Origin: Tritrichomonas foetus
Taxonomy: Eukaryota > Parabasalia > Tritrichomonadida > Tritrichomonadidae
Assembly: GCA_001839685.1 (NCBI GenBank)
Contig: MLAK01001137.1
Span: 9,998 to 72,004 of the forward strand
Direction: 5' to 3'
DNA: 62,007 nt
In this document: one piece after another, positions 1 to 10,380 of the stretch
Position numbering within the stretch: the stretch's first letter is position 1
Layout of the letters: the number at the start of each line of letters is the position of its first letter
Translations under genes and position numbers: made by a program
Notes under the pieces: model-generated
Told to the model about the DNA's origin: nothing
The model's database searches: none
Seen by the model: only the letters and a program-made list of their open reading frames with translations

Positions 1-2
1 AA

Positions 3-548
3 CAACAACAACAACAACAGCAGCAGCAAATTGTTGAACAACAACATATTGAACAGCAACAACAGCAACAACAAATTGTTGAGCAACAACAACAACAACA
101 ACAAATTGAACAGCAGCAACAACATAAGGTTATACAATCTGTTATTGTTGAGCAACAAATTCCAATCATCCAACAAACTGTTCAAGCTCCACAAGTAGCT
201 ATCCCAGTAAGGAAAACTCCAAAAATTATCGAGCGAAGCTTCGAATCAATTCAAGAAGAAATTTCTTCGGATGAAAATTTCCAAAAAATCAATGAATTAT
301 GCCAAAAATTGGACTTCAATATCAATGATTACACACCAAGTATTCCACTTTGTGCAAGACTTGCCGAAATCAATCAAAATATGAGTGTAATAACAAAAAC
401 TGTGACTGGATTTACGAATTTAATAAACGAAGCAGACTTTTTGCTTCCTTCTGAGCAATTGATTTTTAAATTCCATGATTTAATTGAACAAACAGAACCT
501 TTGGAAACATCAGAAAGATTTTATGGCTCAACACATCCGACCCAGTAA
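3..548 (+). CDS. Gln-rich protein, 3' end only (5' truncated by window edge)
   Basis: The frame is open from the first bases of the window to a TAA at 546-548, so this is the last ~181 codons of a longer gene. The first ~55 codons are CAA/CAG runs broken by Ile-Val-Glu and His, giving a Gln-rich coiled-coil-like stretch. After that comes a normal-composition tail (residues ~60-181) with Pro/Val segments and a Leu/Ile-rich end that looks folded. The only start-like codon inside is a TTG at 309, which is not a real start in this kind of genome. I do not recognise the family. The repeat is mainly CAA, so it could be prone to length change. Direction and frame are secure; function is unknown. Confidence 0.8.
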   Translation, partial: QQQQQQQQQIVEQQHIEQQQQQQQIVEQQQQQQQIEQQQQHKVIQSVIVEQQIPIIQQTVQAPQVAIPVRKTPKIIERSFESIQEEISSDENFQKINELCQKLDFNINDYTPSIPLCARLAEINQNMSVITKTVTGFTNLINEADFLLPSEQLIFKFHDLIEQTEPLETSERFYGSTHPTQ

Positions 549-644
549 CCACTAACACCATTAGTTTTTATTTGTTTGAATATAATATATATAATACCTT
601 TAATTAAATAATATTTTTTATTGTTTCTATTTTTATTGTTTCTA

Positions 645-680
<36 letters not shown>

Positions 681-744
681 GTTTCCTATGATTGGGATTT
701 TCATTTCAGAACAAAAAGAAAAAATTCATAATATTATAACATTT
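549..744. other. Convergent intergenic spacer with poly-T/poly-A tract
   Basis: Short spacer between two genes that end towards each other. It holds a run of about 20 T followed directly by about 10 A near 647-680, which could fold back on itself. Nothing else is visible. Confidence 0.6.
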
Positions 745-2118
745 TTATTCATAATTTAAATGACTTGCAATTTCAATAAGTTCCTCAAAGAACACTTGTG
801 CTTTATTAAATACATTTTCATTAATTTCATCATCTTCATTCATTCCCGCAATAATTTCATTTAAGTTGTCAATCAGTCCAGATTCAACCATAACAGGAAC
901 CAAGTCCGGATATGTCACTTTAATGAAATAAAGTACATCAAGAATCTCAGGCATTATTTCGTGCATGTTGATCATCGTGTCAATCAAAAATGCAATTCCA
1001 CCACGATTGAAAATCTCCAAATGAAGAATTTTATAGTTTTCTTGATATATAATTCGACAAAGTGCTTCTGTAACGGCTTTTTTGCATTTAAAATCGCCGT
1101 CATTGACAGTTAGAAAGATGATTTCCAAAACTCCAGATTGGAGAATTTCGTTGGCGTAATTTGGCATGTTCACAATAACCAAGCAAACTGCTTGAATTGA
1201 AGCTTCTTGAATTGTAGGATTCGGAAAAGTCATTCCTTTCACCAAAATTGGAAGAATTGGAGTTTGCCTCAACAATTCATACACTTCGGGATTGTCAGTT
1301 GACAATAAAGAAATCAATAAATTCAAAGCAGAACCAAAAATCAAATCATTTTGACAATTTTCTTGAACATTTTTTGAAGCATCCTCTATGTTTTGATGAT
1401 TTTGTATATTTAGGAAACTATTTGAGGTTGCATTCTGGTGAGATCGAATGTATTCTGAGTATTGAGCGGTAGTTAAAGCGAATTTCAAAAATATATTTTG
1501 AATGACAGATTTATAGAAGTCGATATTAATGAAATTTGCTTCTGAATTTATTAATTTTGAAATTGATTTCATGCATAAACTCAAAACAACCTCATCGTTA
1601 CTCAAAATCAAAGTCTGAATGTTTTGAATATAGATAGAAAGATCAACTTTATGGTTAATTCGTTTGACACTTCTTTTATGAATTACTGAACAAAGAACTA
1701 AAATTTCTTTTGATTGAAAATTCGAACAAAGTGGAGTCAAAATTGAAAAAATTTGAGAGTCCAAAAAAATTTCGAAAATAAAATCGGAAACTGAAATTAA
1801 ATTGGAAATACTCCACAATGAAAAAATAAGACACGAATGAACAGAAATGAGGCCAATCAATTTTGTGATGAAATTCCGATTTATATAATTATTAAAAATT
1901 GGGCTTCGTGATTGTGTCAGTAAGGCGAAAATATGCAGAAGCGAGGCCATTAAAGAGGCGTTTTGATCTGTTAAAACAAAATTTGAGATTAAATCAACGA
2001 AAAATGGAATTATATTTAATTCGATCATCGTTTGGAAAGGAAGTTCGCGTTGTCGATTAATAAAATTTTCGAGTGTTGGAACAACTGAAAAATCGCCGAT
2101 TTTAAGAGAATTTAACAT
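745..2118 (-). CDS. Armadillo-repeat (importin-alpha-like) protein
   Basis: The 457-aa ORF is almost entirely alpha-helical with repeated Leu/Ile-rich helices. Motifs such as 'ASIQAVCLVIVNMP', 'AVTEALCRIIYQ' and 'GGIAFLIDTM' are typical of ARM repeats. The repeats occupy roughly residues 20-430 and the end is acidic ('NEDDEINENV'). Such proteins act as scaffolds or nuclear transport adaptors; which role applies here cannot be told. No importin-beta-binding Arg/Lys cluster is visible. The first ATG is at 2118, but the frame stays open upstream without an ATG to a TGA at 2266-2268. The extra 49 codons look coding, with six Glu in a row. The true N-terminus may therefore lie in an upstream exon (see findings). 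Confidence 0.78.
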   Translation of the reverse strand: MLNSLKIGDFSVVPTLENFINRQRELPFQTMIELNIIPFFVDLISNFVLTDQNASLMASLLHIFALLTQSRSPIFNNYINRNFITKLIGLISVHSCLIFSLWSISNLISVSDFIFEIFLDSQIFSILTPLCSNFQSKEILVLCSVIHKRSVKRINHKVDLSIYIQNIQTLILSNDEVVLSLCMKSISKLINSEANFINIDFYKSVIQNIFLKFALTTAQYSEYIRSHQNATSNSFLNIQNHQNIEDASKNVQENCQNDLIFGSALNLLISLLSTDNPEVYELLRQTPILPILVKGMTFPNPTIQEASIQAVCLVIVNMPNYANEILQSGVLEIIFLTVNDGDFKCKKAVTEALCRIIYQENYKILHLEIFNRGGIAFLIDTMINMHEIMPEILDVLYFIKVTYPDLVPVMVESGLIDNLNEIIAGMNEDDEINENVFNKAQVFFEELIEIASHLNYE

Positions 2119-2580
2119 TTCATATAAAATTGGATCTTGAAAAGGGTCGTAAAAAGTTTCTTCTTCTTCTTCTTCAAATTGATCGTTAAAATGATTTAGA
2201 CGCTCTTGTTTTGATCCATCGAGCGAGAATTCTTTATAATTATTTATTTTCTGAATGACCCTAATTCACTCAAACAAACTTGGTCAATAAATGGTCAAAT
2301 TCATGAGCATAATATCATTTATGATATCTGAATACATACTTGAAATTCCAAGCCGAATAAAAGAGGAATACTCATTCAAATGACATACGTGAGTCTAATA
2401 CATATTAATGGCCATAATTTTTAATTGCATATATATTTGGTGATTTATCTCATTTCATAAAAGAATGCATCAGAAAGAAATTCCAATTTTTATCCAAAAA
2501 TATGAAATTATATAAAAATGATAAAAATGTTCACAATTTAATAACTAAAAACATAAAAATCTTAATAACTAAAAACAAAT
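2119..2580. other. Region upstream of the armadillo gene; candidate short exon and intron
   Basis: On the minus strand, 2119-2265 is open in frame with the armadillo gene. Further upstream, an ATG at 2373-2375 reads 12 codons (MSIPLLFGLEFQ) and meets a GTATGT at 2334-2339. A CAG at 2251-2253 would close an 89-nt intron with the frame kept. The rest, up to the 3' end of the BEACH gene at 2581, is AT-rich with no other clear signal. Confidence 0.35.
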
Positions 2581-5500
2581 TCACGTCCTTGGTAAAATCA
2601 AAATTTCTTGATTATCAGTTGCAATCAAGAAACAATTCCATTTCGACACAAAATGAACATTCATTATTTTTTCTTGAATTTCACAAATTTTTGTTCTTTC
2701 GTGAGGATTCATCACTTCAAAGTAGTAATACCCATGTGTTGTTTCTTCATTTCCATCAATGATTCCTTCTTCAAATCCAATAAAATCAAACCCATCTTGT
2801 GATTCAAATGTGAACCATTGCTTGATTTCAGGGAATTCGTCTTGCTCTTTCAATAGTGTTCCATTTGAACTGAAAATGAGAAGCTTCTTTGACGTTTTAA
2901 CAACAATGAAACCCCATTTTTCAGTAATTAAAATCGATTGTGGAAAATCATAATCAGTTAAAACAGTAGCAATTTTCTTCCCAGTCGCCAGATTACGTAT
3001 TCTAATCTTACAATCAGAACAACCTAATACAAAAATGTTTATTCGTTGGCTCATAGCCATACATAAAACTTGATGAGAAACAAAGCACATTGATGTTGTT
3101 GTTTGTTTCATTCGACTATAATCATGACAATAACCAATAATTGATGGTGTTTTCAAGAAAATGTTTTGTGTGAATTTCAGCGATTCCATAAAAACATTAT
3201 TTTCAACATTTTTGCCATATTGAGTAACAGAATATAAAGTCCTTCCATCATAGGCAATTAAACCTTTATCAAATTTACTAATTTGATAATTTTGGATATC
3301 TGGAATTTGTGATCTATGTCCGATTTCATCACATTTTGCATTTCCGGCATCATCAAATGTAACATTAACAAAACAAACTTTACCATTTTGATAAGCAATG
3401 CAAAATGCATTCTGTGCGCGTTGAAGACGCATCGTCGAAACGAAAAATGGTTTGGATTTTTCATTAATTTTTATTTTCAGTTCTTGTGGATTAACAATTC
3501 GATGAACAGGTTCTTGTCTAGCTATTGTTTCATCGACGATACTAGAAAAGTTCTTGATGATAAATTTTTCAACCACTTTTGAAGACGATTCCAAAAGTTT
3601 TCGATTTTCATAAACTTTTAATGGGTTTTCATTAGAATGTGTGAAACTTTCAAACAAAAAGTAAATTTCTGGAGCCGAATAAGCAATTTTTTCGTTAGTT
3701 TTTGCTTGTTGATTTCCTGCATTTTCACAACCATCAAAAAGTGTTTTATCAAGAGGAGGTAAGGTTGATTCATCAACTTTTTCACCTTTAAGAAGTTCAA
3801 TTGATGGAAATAGTGGATATTTCGATGAACATAAATAAGTTCTTCCACTTAATAAATTCAAAATATTTAAATAATCGAAAGTTGAAACAGAATTTTGCTT
3901 CCATAAATTATGAAGATCCCAAAATGTGTTAATAATAGCTTCTTTTGTTGATGCAATAAAGAATTGAGGATTTGGACCAGGTGATGAGTTTAATACATTT
4001 TTCAATGAATCAAAAAAGAAGTCATGTTTCTTACCAAAATTAATAAGATAGGTCTTACTTCGTGAAATTAAAAGAATCGATGTATCATTTACATACATAA
4101 TTCTTTTAATAGAGGAAAATGGAATTAATTTACTATCAATGATAATTCCATCAGTATTGAGATTGATGGAAATGGGTATATTTTTATTAAAGCAAGTTGA
4201 GCAAGCACTTATATCATTAGTCTTATCATTTTCAATAATTGGGGCTTCATATCTAATGACTGATAGTAGTTTCCTACCATTTTTCGCCCGTTTCATTAAA
4301 TGTGGATAATAAAATAAGTTTAATGATTGATCTCTGACAATGCATGTTTGACATGTTATGGATTGTAGGAGATTATTTAGTCGATTGTTTTCATCATGTT
4401 CAAATTTAATCATAAAATCTAAATCTTCTTGTGGCACAGAAGGCATTTCAAACATCATGTGAACTTGTTTAGAAAGTGATGAAATTTCTGAAATAAATTT
4501 TTCTGTTAAACGATCTTTCATCCATTCAAAAATTAAGCTTATTTTACTGAATTGATCAATTGTTATTCTGCTACTTCTCTGAGATGATTTGAAATGTGAA
4601 AGTGTTTCTTGAAGATCTTGCATTGTAAATTGAGGAGCATTTGAGAAAATACCAGTTCGAGTTGTTTTAACATCACTTAATTCAATATCAATTAAAGAAT
4701 CAGTTAGCGATAAGGCATTAATTAATAACATCACATCAAACAATTCATTTCCTTTTACAGCAAGATGAAAATTAAATTTCAATGAAGAAAAATCTCGTGA
4801 AAAGAAAGAAAAAACGGAATCAAGTGATGAAAAAGTAATTTTTTCTAATTTTTCAACTGGATTATCAAGAGAAATTTCTTCATGGAAGAGTTTTCCATTC
4901 AAGTGGAAGAAAATCGTTGAAACTGTATTGAAAAAGACAATAAAGCGGACGTTGATATTATACTCACGTGATGCGTTAATCATATATGTTAAAAGCTGTT
5001 GAACTATATCAAAATCAGGAGCATGATTTGAAGCAACATCAAGTAAAATGACAAAATTGATAATCATTTCTAATTGATTACATGAAACTGCATTCAAACT
5101 AATGAAATCCAATATTTTTGTTCGTAATTCTTCCTCAGATTTCAAGGTTAGTAAAATTGGAAAAACAAACCATAAATCGCTCGTTGATACTGATCGTGGA
5201 ATTACAGTTACTGGCGATCCTAGTGTAAGTGCGAGTGAGCAAGTCAGTGAAAAAATATTTGGGTTATTTTCAACATGTTTTTCAAGTTCAGTTAATAAAT
5301 CCTTCCTATCAAGCGATATTAATTGAAGAATCGCTATAATTCTAGCATGAAAATCATTAATGCATAATGAATGTAAAACAATTATGGTATTGATAACAAT
5401 ATCCATTTTGTCACTTTGCAAAAATGAATATAATTTTTGATCAGCAGGATATTTGATTTTCAAAATTGGTTTGGTCATATTTAAAACAAGATTTAAATAT

Positions 5501-8500
5501 GTGATTTTATTATTTGAATTACTAATATATGAGAAAAGTAAATCACAATCTTTTGTTGATAGATTTACATAAGAAGTGCGGGCCATAAACATTGAAAAAT
5601 CATCAATAACACTTTTATCATTAAGATATTTGTTATAATTAGGAAGGAAATAAGAAAAGTAATTTTTCATTGATAAAAATCTGGAATAATAATCAACATA
5701 ATCTCTTAAATATCTTAAAATTAATGGGAAATCTTTACATTTCACCCAAATATTTAAATTAAAAACAATATCTTCAAGCCATAAATCACGAATATAAGCA
5801 TTTTTGATAGTATTAACAATATTTGTAAGTGTAATGAATGTTTGGTAAGAGATTTTGTCAGAAATATTATTAAATACACCTGCTAAATCAGCAGATAGTT
5901 TCTTACTTGATGAGGAACTAACAAGATATCTTAAAATAGAAACTATACGGTTTAATAAATTTAAAGGCATTTGTAAAATTGAATTAATGAAATATTTATC
6001 ATAATGACAGATTAAATCATTAAGTTTTTCTATATCATGGTTATTACGACTAAATGTTGCATTCATATGAACCTTATTATTCTCGAATGAAAAATTAGTT
6101 TTTGAAAAATTCGGTGGAAAATCATAACTCGAAAAGAAATAATCAGAAGGAGCTTTATCTGAAAAGACCCCATTTAAATGCAATTCATCCAAAGTTATTA
6201 CGCGATTATACATTCGAATCGAAGAAATATAACCACAATGTAAGGTTTGGTTCGAAATATTCAATTTTCCATGATATTTATACCCACCAAGTGTAATTTT
6301 CATTTGTCCGTTGTCAAAATTAAGTGGACAAAAATCAGAATCATGAAGTCTTTCGAAATCTTTGAAAGTCAAAATTCGAAATCCTTGCTCATGCTTACTA
6401 AATTCAATTGTATAAAATGTCCACTTATTAAAGTTCATTCTTGGACTTAGTGATACCATTGTGTGAAGACTGTCAGAAGTAAGGCTTGCAAATAAAACAC
6501 CATTAATTAATGATATTGAAAATCGATGATGTGATTTATCATGGAAAGTAATTAAATTGATAATAGTTGTATTATTCAATAGACTACCAGGATCTGTTTT
6601 CAAAAAGAAGGAAATTGTAAAATCTCCATTTAAGACTGATGTTGAAAGTCCAGTTATTTCACAAAATGATGAATTATTACCAACTTGATATTGTGATGAT
6701 GGTTCTACTGATAAACTACTTAAGAGTTCATCAAGTAACTTCAAGAGCTCAAAACTTTTTCGCTCAGTTATTGAATTTGTAAAGAATTTAGCAATTTCAT
6801 TATTCGATTTGGATTTACAAATCAGCTTTATTAATGGAATGACAATTTTCTTTTTTGTTTTATCATCAACATTAAAATTAATGGATCTTCGATTAATTGT
6901 AACTGGCATTTGATTATCAAGAAGATTTAAGAGAATCAAATCAACTTTTCCGTCGTGTAAAGCTCGGCAATTATATTCTGAATATTGTGCAAGTTTTAAT
7001 AAAATTGTGAGAATTTTAACAATTTCTTCAGACTTGTTGTTATATTTAATAAATAACAAAAGTAGAAAGTCTGGCCTCTTCATTAAAAATTGCGAAGTTG
7101 TTTTAATGATTTTACTTTCACTAATCAAATTAATTAGATTTTCAAAAGAAATCAAATCAATATTATCTGCTAAAATTGAAAAATATTCAGGACTCAAGCT
7201 AAATTTCTCACCTTCATATGAAGAAACATCAGACAGAAATGAGATTGTATAATTAATAGATTTTTGCAATTGCGGTAGTGACGCTGTATGTTTTATTTTC
7301 AAATCAGATAGAAAGAGGCCTAAAAAGTCGTGAAATAGGGAAATATAGTATGGCTTAATAGAAGAGATTCCAGAAACGAAAAATAAAATTTGTTGTTTAA
7401 TTTCTGGACATCGTGAAGCAGCCATTAAAAGATATTCTTTCATGATCGTCAACTTGTTGATGGTTTCTTTGTCATTAATCATGCAAAGTGATTCTTGAAG
7501 AACATTTAAAAAGATTTTAGTGACACCTTTCTCAAACATCATTTTGAAAAAACTATCAATGAAAAATCTCGAATTCAGGCATTCATAAAAAGTTGAAGGA
7601 TTCTTTAAATACTGTAAAATAAATGAAATTATCGTACTTCTTGCATAGCTTGGTGCATTAATATATTGAAGATTATCATAAACATCTGAAATCATTTTGA
7701 ATGCGGTATCAGACATCAATTTTTTAATTGGTACTTTAAAAAGTAATCTTCCTAAAATTTCTGTAAACAAAAATGGGTATTCTTTGAAACTATTTAATAA
7801 ATCATAGAATAATTTTGGTGAATGTGCTGCAATCATATCAATAATAGTAGATCGAAATAAGTTTATAGTTGGATCAAGTGAAAAAGGACCAAAAACGGTA
7901 TATTTTGGATGAAACAAGAAATCATCAAATAAATAAGGAATATAAACTTCACAAATATTGGGATACTTTTCCAAAATATTTACAAAGAATAGAAAAACAG
8001 CAAATACGCTGTATCCATCATTAGTATGGAAGTGAGAGAGTGCACGAATCATTTCATCGAAAAATAAGTTAATTAATTCAGGTTTAAGCATTTCAACAAA
8101 ACTTTTATAAAGAAATGCTAAATTTTCTAAATCTTTATTTAATTGTTTAAATAATAAAAATGGTTCAACTCCTAATTCATTTGGCACTGGATAAAACCTA
8201 TCATTAATAAAAGTATCTTTATCAAGAAACTCAAAAATAAAAGATGATGTGAAATTTGAACACTTTTCTGAAAGTTCGTGAATTTTTTGCGATTTTTCAA
8301 TTCGAAAATTCATTAATTGTTTCGCATTTGTTGCAAACATTGAAGGAAGTGTAATTAATTCTTGTTTAAAGCCAGAATCAGGAATAATTTTAGATAATTC
8401 AGCAAGAGAGAATAAGGCACTTTTATTCATTTTGGCCAAAAGAGGTCTAATTATGTCAAAAATCATATGAAAGTCTTTAACATGTAAAATTTCACGTTTT

Positions 8501-9216
8501 TGAATCAAAAAGGTGTGAATTAAACTCACAGCGTTTTCTAAATAGCTTTGATCATCTTTTTCAGTATCTATAATATTAAATATAAAGCTAGTAAAAACTG
8601 AATAAAATGAAGCAGGTAATTTTCGATTTTGACTAAAATGTGAAAAAACAAATGCAATGTTATCTTTTGACCAAATTTGAGCATCTTGTTCTAAAACAGA
8701 AATCATAAGTTGTTTAAAACAAAATTGTATTAAAAATGTAAGTTTGGAATTAATGAGCATATTAAAAATTTGAATAAACAATCTGAAATCGTTTTCGGTA
8801 ATTTTTGATCGAAAATAAATGCACGAAATCAATTGGAATGTAATAATGACAATAAATCTTTCATTCTGAGCGTATTGAATAATCGAATCATTTTCTAAAA
8901 AACTTTGAAGAATAATCGACTCGTAAACATAATCATAACCAATATTTACAAGTGAGCTTTTCACGTCTTTTGTGGAGCGAACTTCTTTTAAAAATTGAGT
9001 GACGCGATTGTTATCGATAATGGGAATTTCGCGAAAGTAATCAACAACAAAGGATTGTGGCTCGTTATTTATAAGCGGTTCTTGTTCATTGCGAAATTTA
9101 AATAGGAATTCAAAAACTCGTTCTGTTTCACTCATTGTGATTTTACATCGATCGATTTCTGATGATAATTGGTCCTTGATATTGTGATAATATTTGGTCA
9201 TATCATTGTGATTCAT
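2581..9216 (-). CDS. BEACH-family protein (ConA-like, PH-BEACH, WD40)
   Basis: 2211-aa protein starting at a real ATG. The first ~830 residues are helical (HEAT/ARM-like). A ConA/LamG-like domain follows at about 840-1050 ('GDFTISFFLKTD', 'FNKWTFYTIEF', 'ITLGGYKYHGK'). After another helical stretch come a PH-like fold (~1620-1750) and a BEACH segment beginning 'FDYLNILNLLSGRTYL...YPLFPSIEL'. C-terminal beta-propeller repeats (WD40-like, ~1930-2211) end the protein. This order is that of the LvsA/WDFY/neurobeachin family, which works in vesicle traffic, lysosome biology and cytokinesis. The BEACH core looks eroded: the usual Gly-Gly/Phe-Asp segment cannot be found and the 'PEFFY' motif reads 'APEIYFLFES'. 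Family assignment is firm; the exact subfamily is not. The upstream region has a TCACTATT Inr-like motif. Confidence 0.88.
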   Translation of the reverse strand: MNHNDMTKYYHNIKDQLSSEIDRCKITMSETERVFEFLFKFRNEQEPLINNEPQSFVVDYFREIPIIDNNRVTQFLKEVRSTKDVKSSLVNIGYDYVYESIILQSFLENDSIIQYAQNERFIVIITFQLISCIYFRSKITENDFRLFIQIFNMLINSKLTFLIQFCFKQLMISVLEQDAQIWSKDNIAFVFSHFSQNRKLPASFYSVFTSFIFNIIDTEKDDQSYLENAVSLIHTFLIQKREILHVKDFHMIFDIIRPLLAKMNKSALFSLAELSKIIPDSGFKQELITLPSMFATNAKQLMNFRIEKSQKIHELSEKCSNFTSSFIFEFLDKDTFINDRFYPVPNELGVEPFLLFKQLNKDLENLAFLYKSFVEMLKPELINLFFDEMIRALSHFHTNDGYSVFAVFLFFVNILEKYPNICEVYIPYLFDDFLFHPKYTVFGPFSLDPTINLFRSTIIDMIAAHSPKLFYDLLNSFKEYPFLFTEILGRLLFKVPIKKLMSDTAFKMISDVYDNLQYINAPSYARSTIISFILQYLKNPSTFYECLNSRFFIDSFFKMMFEKGVTKIFLNVLQESLCMINDKETINKLTIMKEYLLMAASRCPEIKQQILFFVSGISSIKPYYISLFHDFLGLFLSDLKIKHTASLPQLQKSINYTISFLSDVSSYEGEKFSLSPEYFSILADNIDLISFENLINLISESKIIKTTSQFLMKRPDFLLLLFIKYNNKSEEIVKILTILLKLAQYSEYNCRALHDGKVDLILLNLLDNQMPVTINRRSINFNVDDKTKKKIVIPLIKLICKSKSNNEIAKFFTNSITERKSFELLKLLDELLSSLSVEPSSQYQVGNNSSFCEITGLSTSVLNGDFTISFFLKTDPGSLLNNTTIINLITFHDKSHHRFSISLINGVLFASLTSDSLHTMVSLSPRMNFNKWTFYTIEFSKHEQGFRILTFKDFERLHDSDFCPLNFDNGQMKITLGGYKYHGKLNISNQTLHCGYISSIRMYNRVITLDELHLNGVFSDKAPSDYFFSSYDFPPNFSKTNFSFENNKVHMNATFSRNNHDIEKLNDLICHYDKYFINSILQMPLNLLNRIVSILRYLVSSSSSKKLSADLAGVFNNISDKISYQTFITLTNIVNTIKNAYIRDLWLEDIVFNLNIWVKCKDFPLILRYLRDYVDYYSRFLSMKNYFSYFLPNYNKYLNDKSVIDDFSMFMARTSYVNLSTKDCDLLFSYISNSNNKITYLNLVLNMTKPILKIKYPADQKLYSFLQSDKMDIVINTIIVLHSLCINDFHARIIAILQLISLDRKDLLTELEKHVENNPNIFSLTCSLALTLGSPVTVIPRSVSTSDLWFVFPILLTLKSEEELRTKILDFISLNAVSCNQLEMIINFVILLDVASNHAPDFDIVQQLLTYMINASREYNINVRFIVFFNTVSTIFFHLNGKLFHEEISLDNPVEKLEKITFSSLDSVFSFFSRDFSSLKFNFHLAVKGNELFDVMLLINALSLTDSLIDIELSDVKTTRTGIFSNAPQFTMQDLQETLSHFKSSQRSSRITIDQFSKISLIFEWMKDRLTEKFISEISSLSKQVHMMFEMPSVPQEDLDFMIKFEHDENNRLNNLLQSITCQTCIVRDQSLNLFYYPHLMKRAKNGRKLLSVIRYEAPIIENDKTNDISACSTCFNKNIPISINLNTDGIIIDSKLIPFSSIKRIMYVNDTSILLISRSKTYLINFGKKHDFFFDSLKNVLNSSPGPNPQFFIASTKEAIINTFWDLHNLWKQNSVSTFDYLNILNLLSGRTYLCSSKYPLFPSIELLKGEKVDESTLPPLDKTLFDGCENAGNQQAKTNEKIAYSAPEIYFLFESFTHSNENPLKVYENRKLLESSSKVVEKFIIKNFSSIVDETIARQEPVHRIVNPQELKIKINEKSKPFFVSTMRLQRAQNAFCIAYQNGKVCFVNVTFDDAGNAKCDEIGHRSQIPDIQNYQISKFDKGLIAYDGRTLYSVTQYGKNVENNVFMESLKFTQNIFLKTPSIIGYCHDYSRMKQTTTSMCFVSHQVLCMAMSQRINIFVLGCSDCKIRIRNLATGKKIATVLTDYDFPQSILITEKWGFIVVKTSKKLLIFSSNGTLLKEQDEFPEIKQWFTFESQDGFDFIGFEEGIIDGNEETTHGYYYFEVMNPHERTKICEIQEKIMNVHFVSKWNCFLIATDNQEILILPRT

Positions 9217-9942
9217 ATTATGAGAATGTGGATGATTCGCGGAGTATGCTGTGATTAATAGTGATTAAATAAGCTTATTCAACACTTAGATGCATGACAA
9301 TCTTAACGGGGAGGAGTAATGAAAATAGAAATCACATGATTTTTATTTTAGTTTAGTTTGTGAAATTTAATGCGTGTGTTCGAAAAGAATGAATTACTAA
9401 ATTTATTATAAGAAGACAAAAACCTAAATCCTAAGTTTATTCAATTTAGAAACATATAAGTTTTGTTGTATGTTTTTATAAATCTAATCGTAGTGCAAAT
9501 GTATACATGTGAGATATTGAAAAACCAAAAATAGGCGACAGTCTATGAAGGCATGAACCAGACCTAACAATCAGAAACAAACTTCAAAGACAAGTCGATC
9601 AAATCAAAAGGCCATTACTACACTTATTATAGTCTATTAAAGATTGTGATAATTCGGTCATGTTCTTTGAATTCTGTATAAACTTGGTTTAGGATTTTCT
9701 TTCTCTTTTACTTTCATTAATTTCATCCCAAATCACCAATAATTTGGATATCCTTATCTTATTTTCGCTCTGACAAAAAACAAACTTTACTCAATCAAAT
9801 TGATGAAACATAGATTGAATCAATTTTATAAATATATATAAATGGAGTGATTTTCATCAATTAGAGACTCTTTCTTTTTACTTAAATGACAATTTCGATT
9901 TTGGTGATTTGAACAATTAAAACACATTAACCATTTTATTTG
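9217..9942. other. AT-rich intergenic region
   Basis: About 0.7 kb upstream of the BEACH gene with stops in all frames. It holds a TCACTATTAATCACA stretch shortly before the BEACH ATG on the minus strand that could serve as an Inr-type promoter. No RNA gene or repeat was recognised. Confidence 0.5.
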
Positions 9943-10380
9943 ATGCTTATAGCTGTTTTCGTTTTTTCAAACCAACATGAATCTGAGAATATTGATTATT
10001 TTTATCATTTACCAGGCTTATTTGCTTTTATTTCACAAAGTTATGACCCTCCTTCCATTACTTTAGGTAAATTGATGATATAACAGTTCATGACGAATTT
10101 ATTTCCATTACAAGTTGATTTACAAATCAAACATTTCATTATGAACATAAATATACCAGTCTTTTAAGATGAAAAGGCAGATTATAATTTAATTCAAGAA
10201 TTTTCAGTTAGTTTTGAACCAAAATCAACAGGATTATCAGTACGTGCAATTGAAGGTATTGTTATTGCAGTTATTTTTGTTATTAATATTATTTTTCTTT
10301 TAATAGTTTTTGTTTTTAAGAAGAAAGGACCTTTTAACTCCGGTCAAGGTAAAGATAGTGTTTTTCAAGGAGGACAGTAA
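9943..10380 (+). pseudogene. Decayed gene for a small single-pass membrane protein
   Basis: One frame runs from ATG 9943 to TAA 10378-10380 and is broken only by two in-frame stops (TAA 10081-10083 and TAA 10165-10167). The start 'MLIAVFVFSNQHES' looks like a short signal peptide. The last third contains a strong transmembrane segment ('GIVIAVIFVINIIFLLIVFVF') followed by a positive stop-transfer 'KKK' and a Gly/Gln-rich tail ending 'VFQGGQ'. This is the layout of a trichomonad type I surface protein. Because frame and topology survive on both sides of the stops, it looks like a recently broken gene. A short intron over the stops is possible, but no GTATGT donor is present. No family was recognised. 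Confidence 0.5.

Noticed and set aside
1..120. CAA/CAG run considered as a noncoding microsatellite
   Set aside because: It is in frame with a continuous downstream coding tail to a stop at 548, so it codes for poly-Gln.
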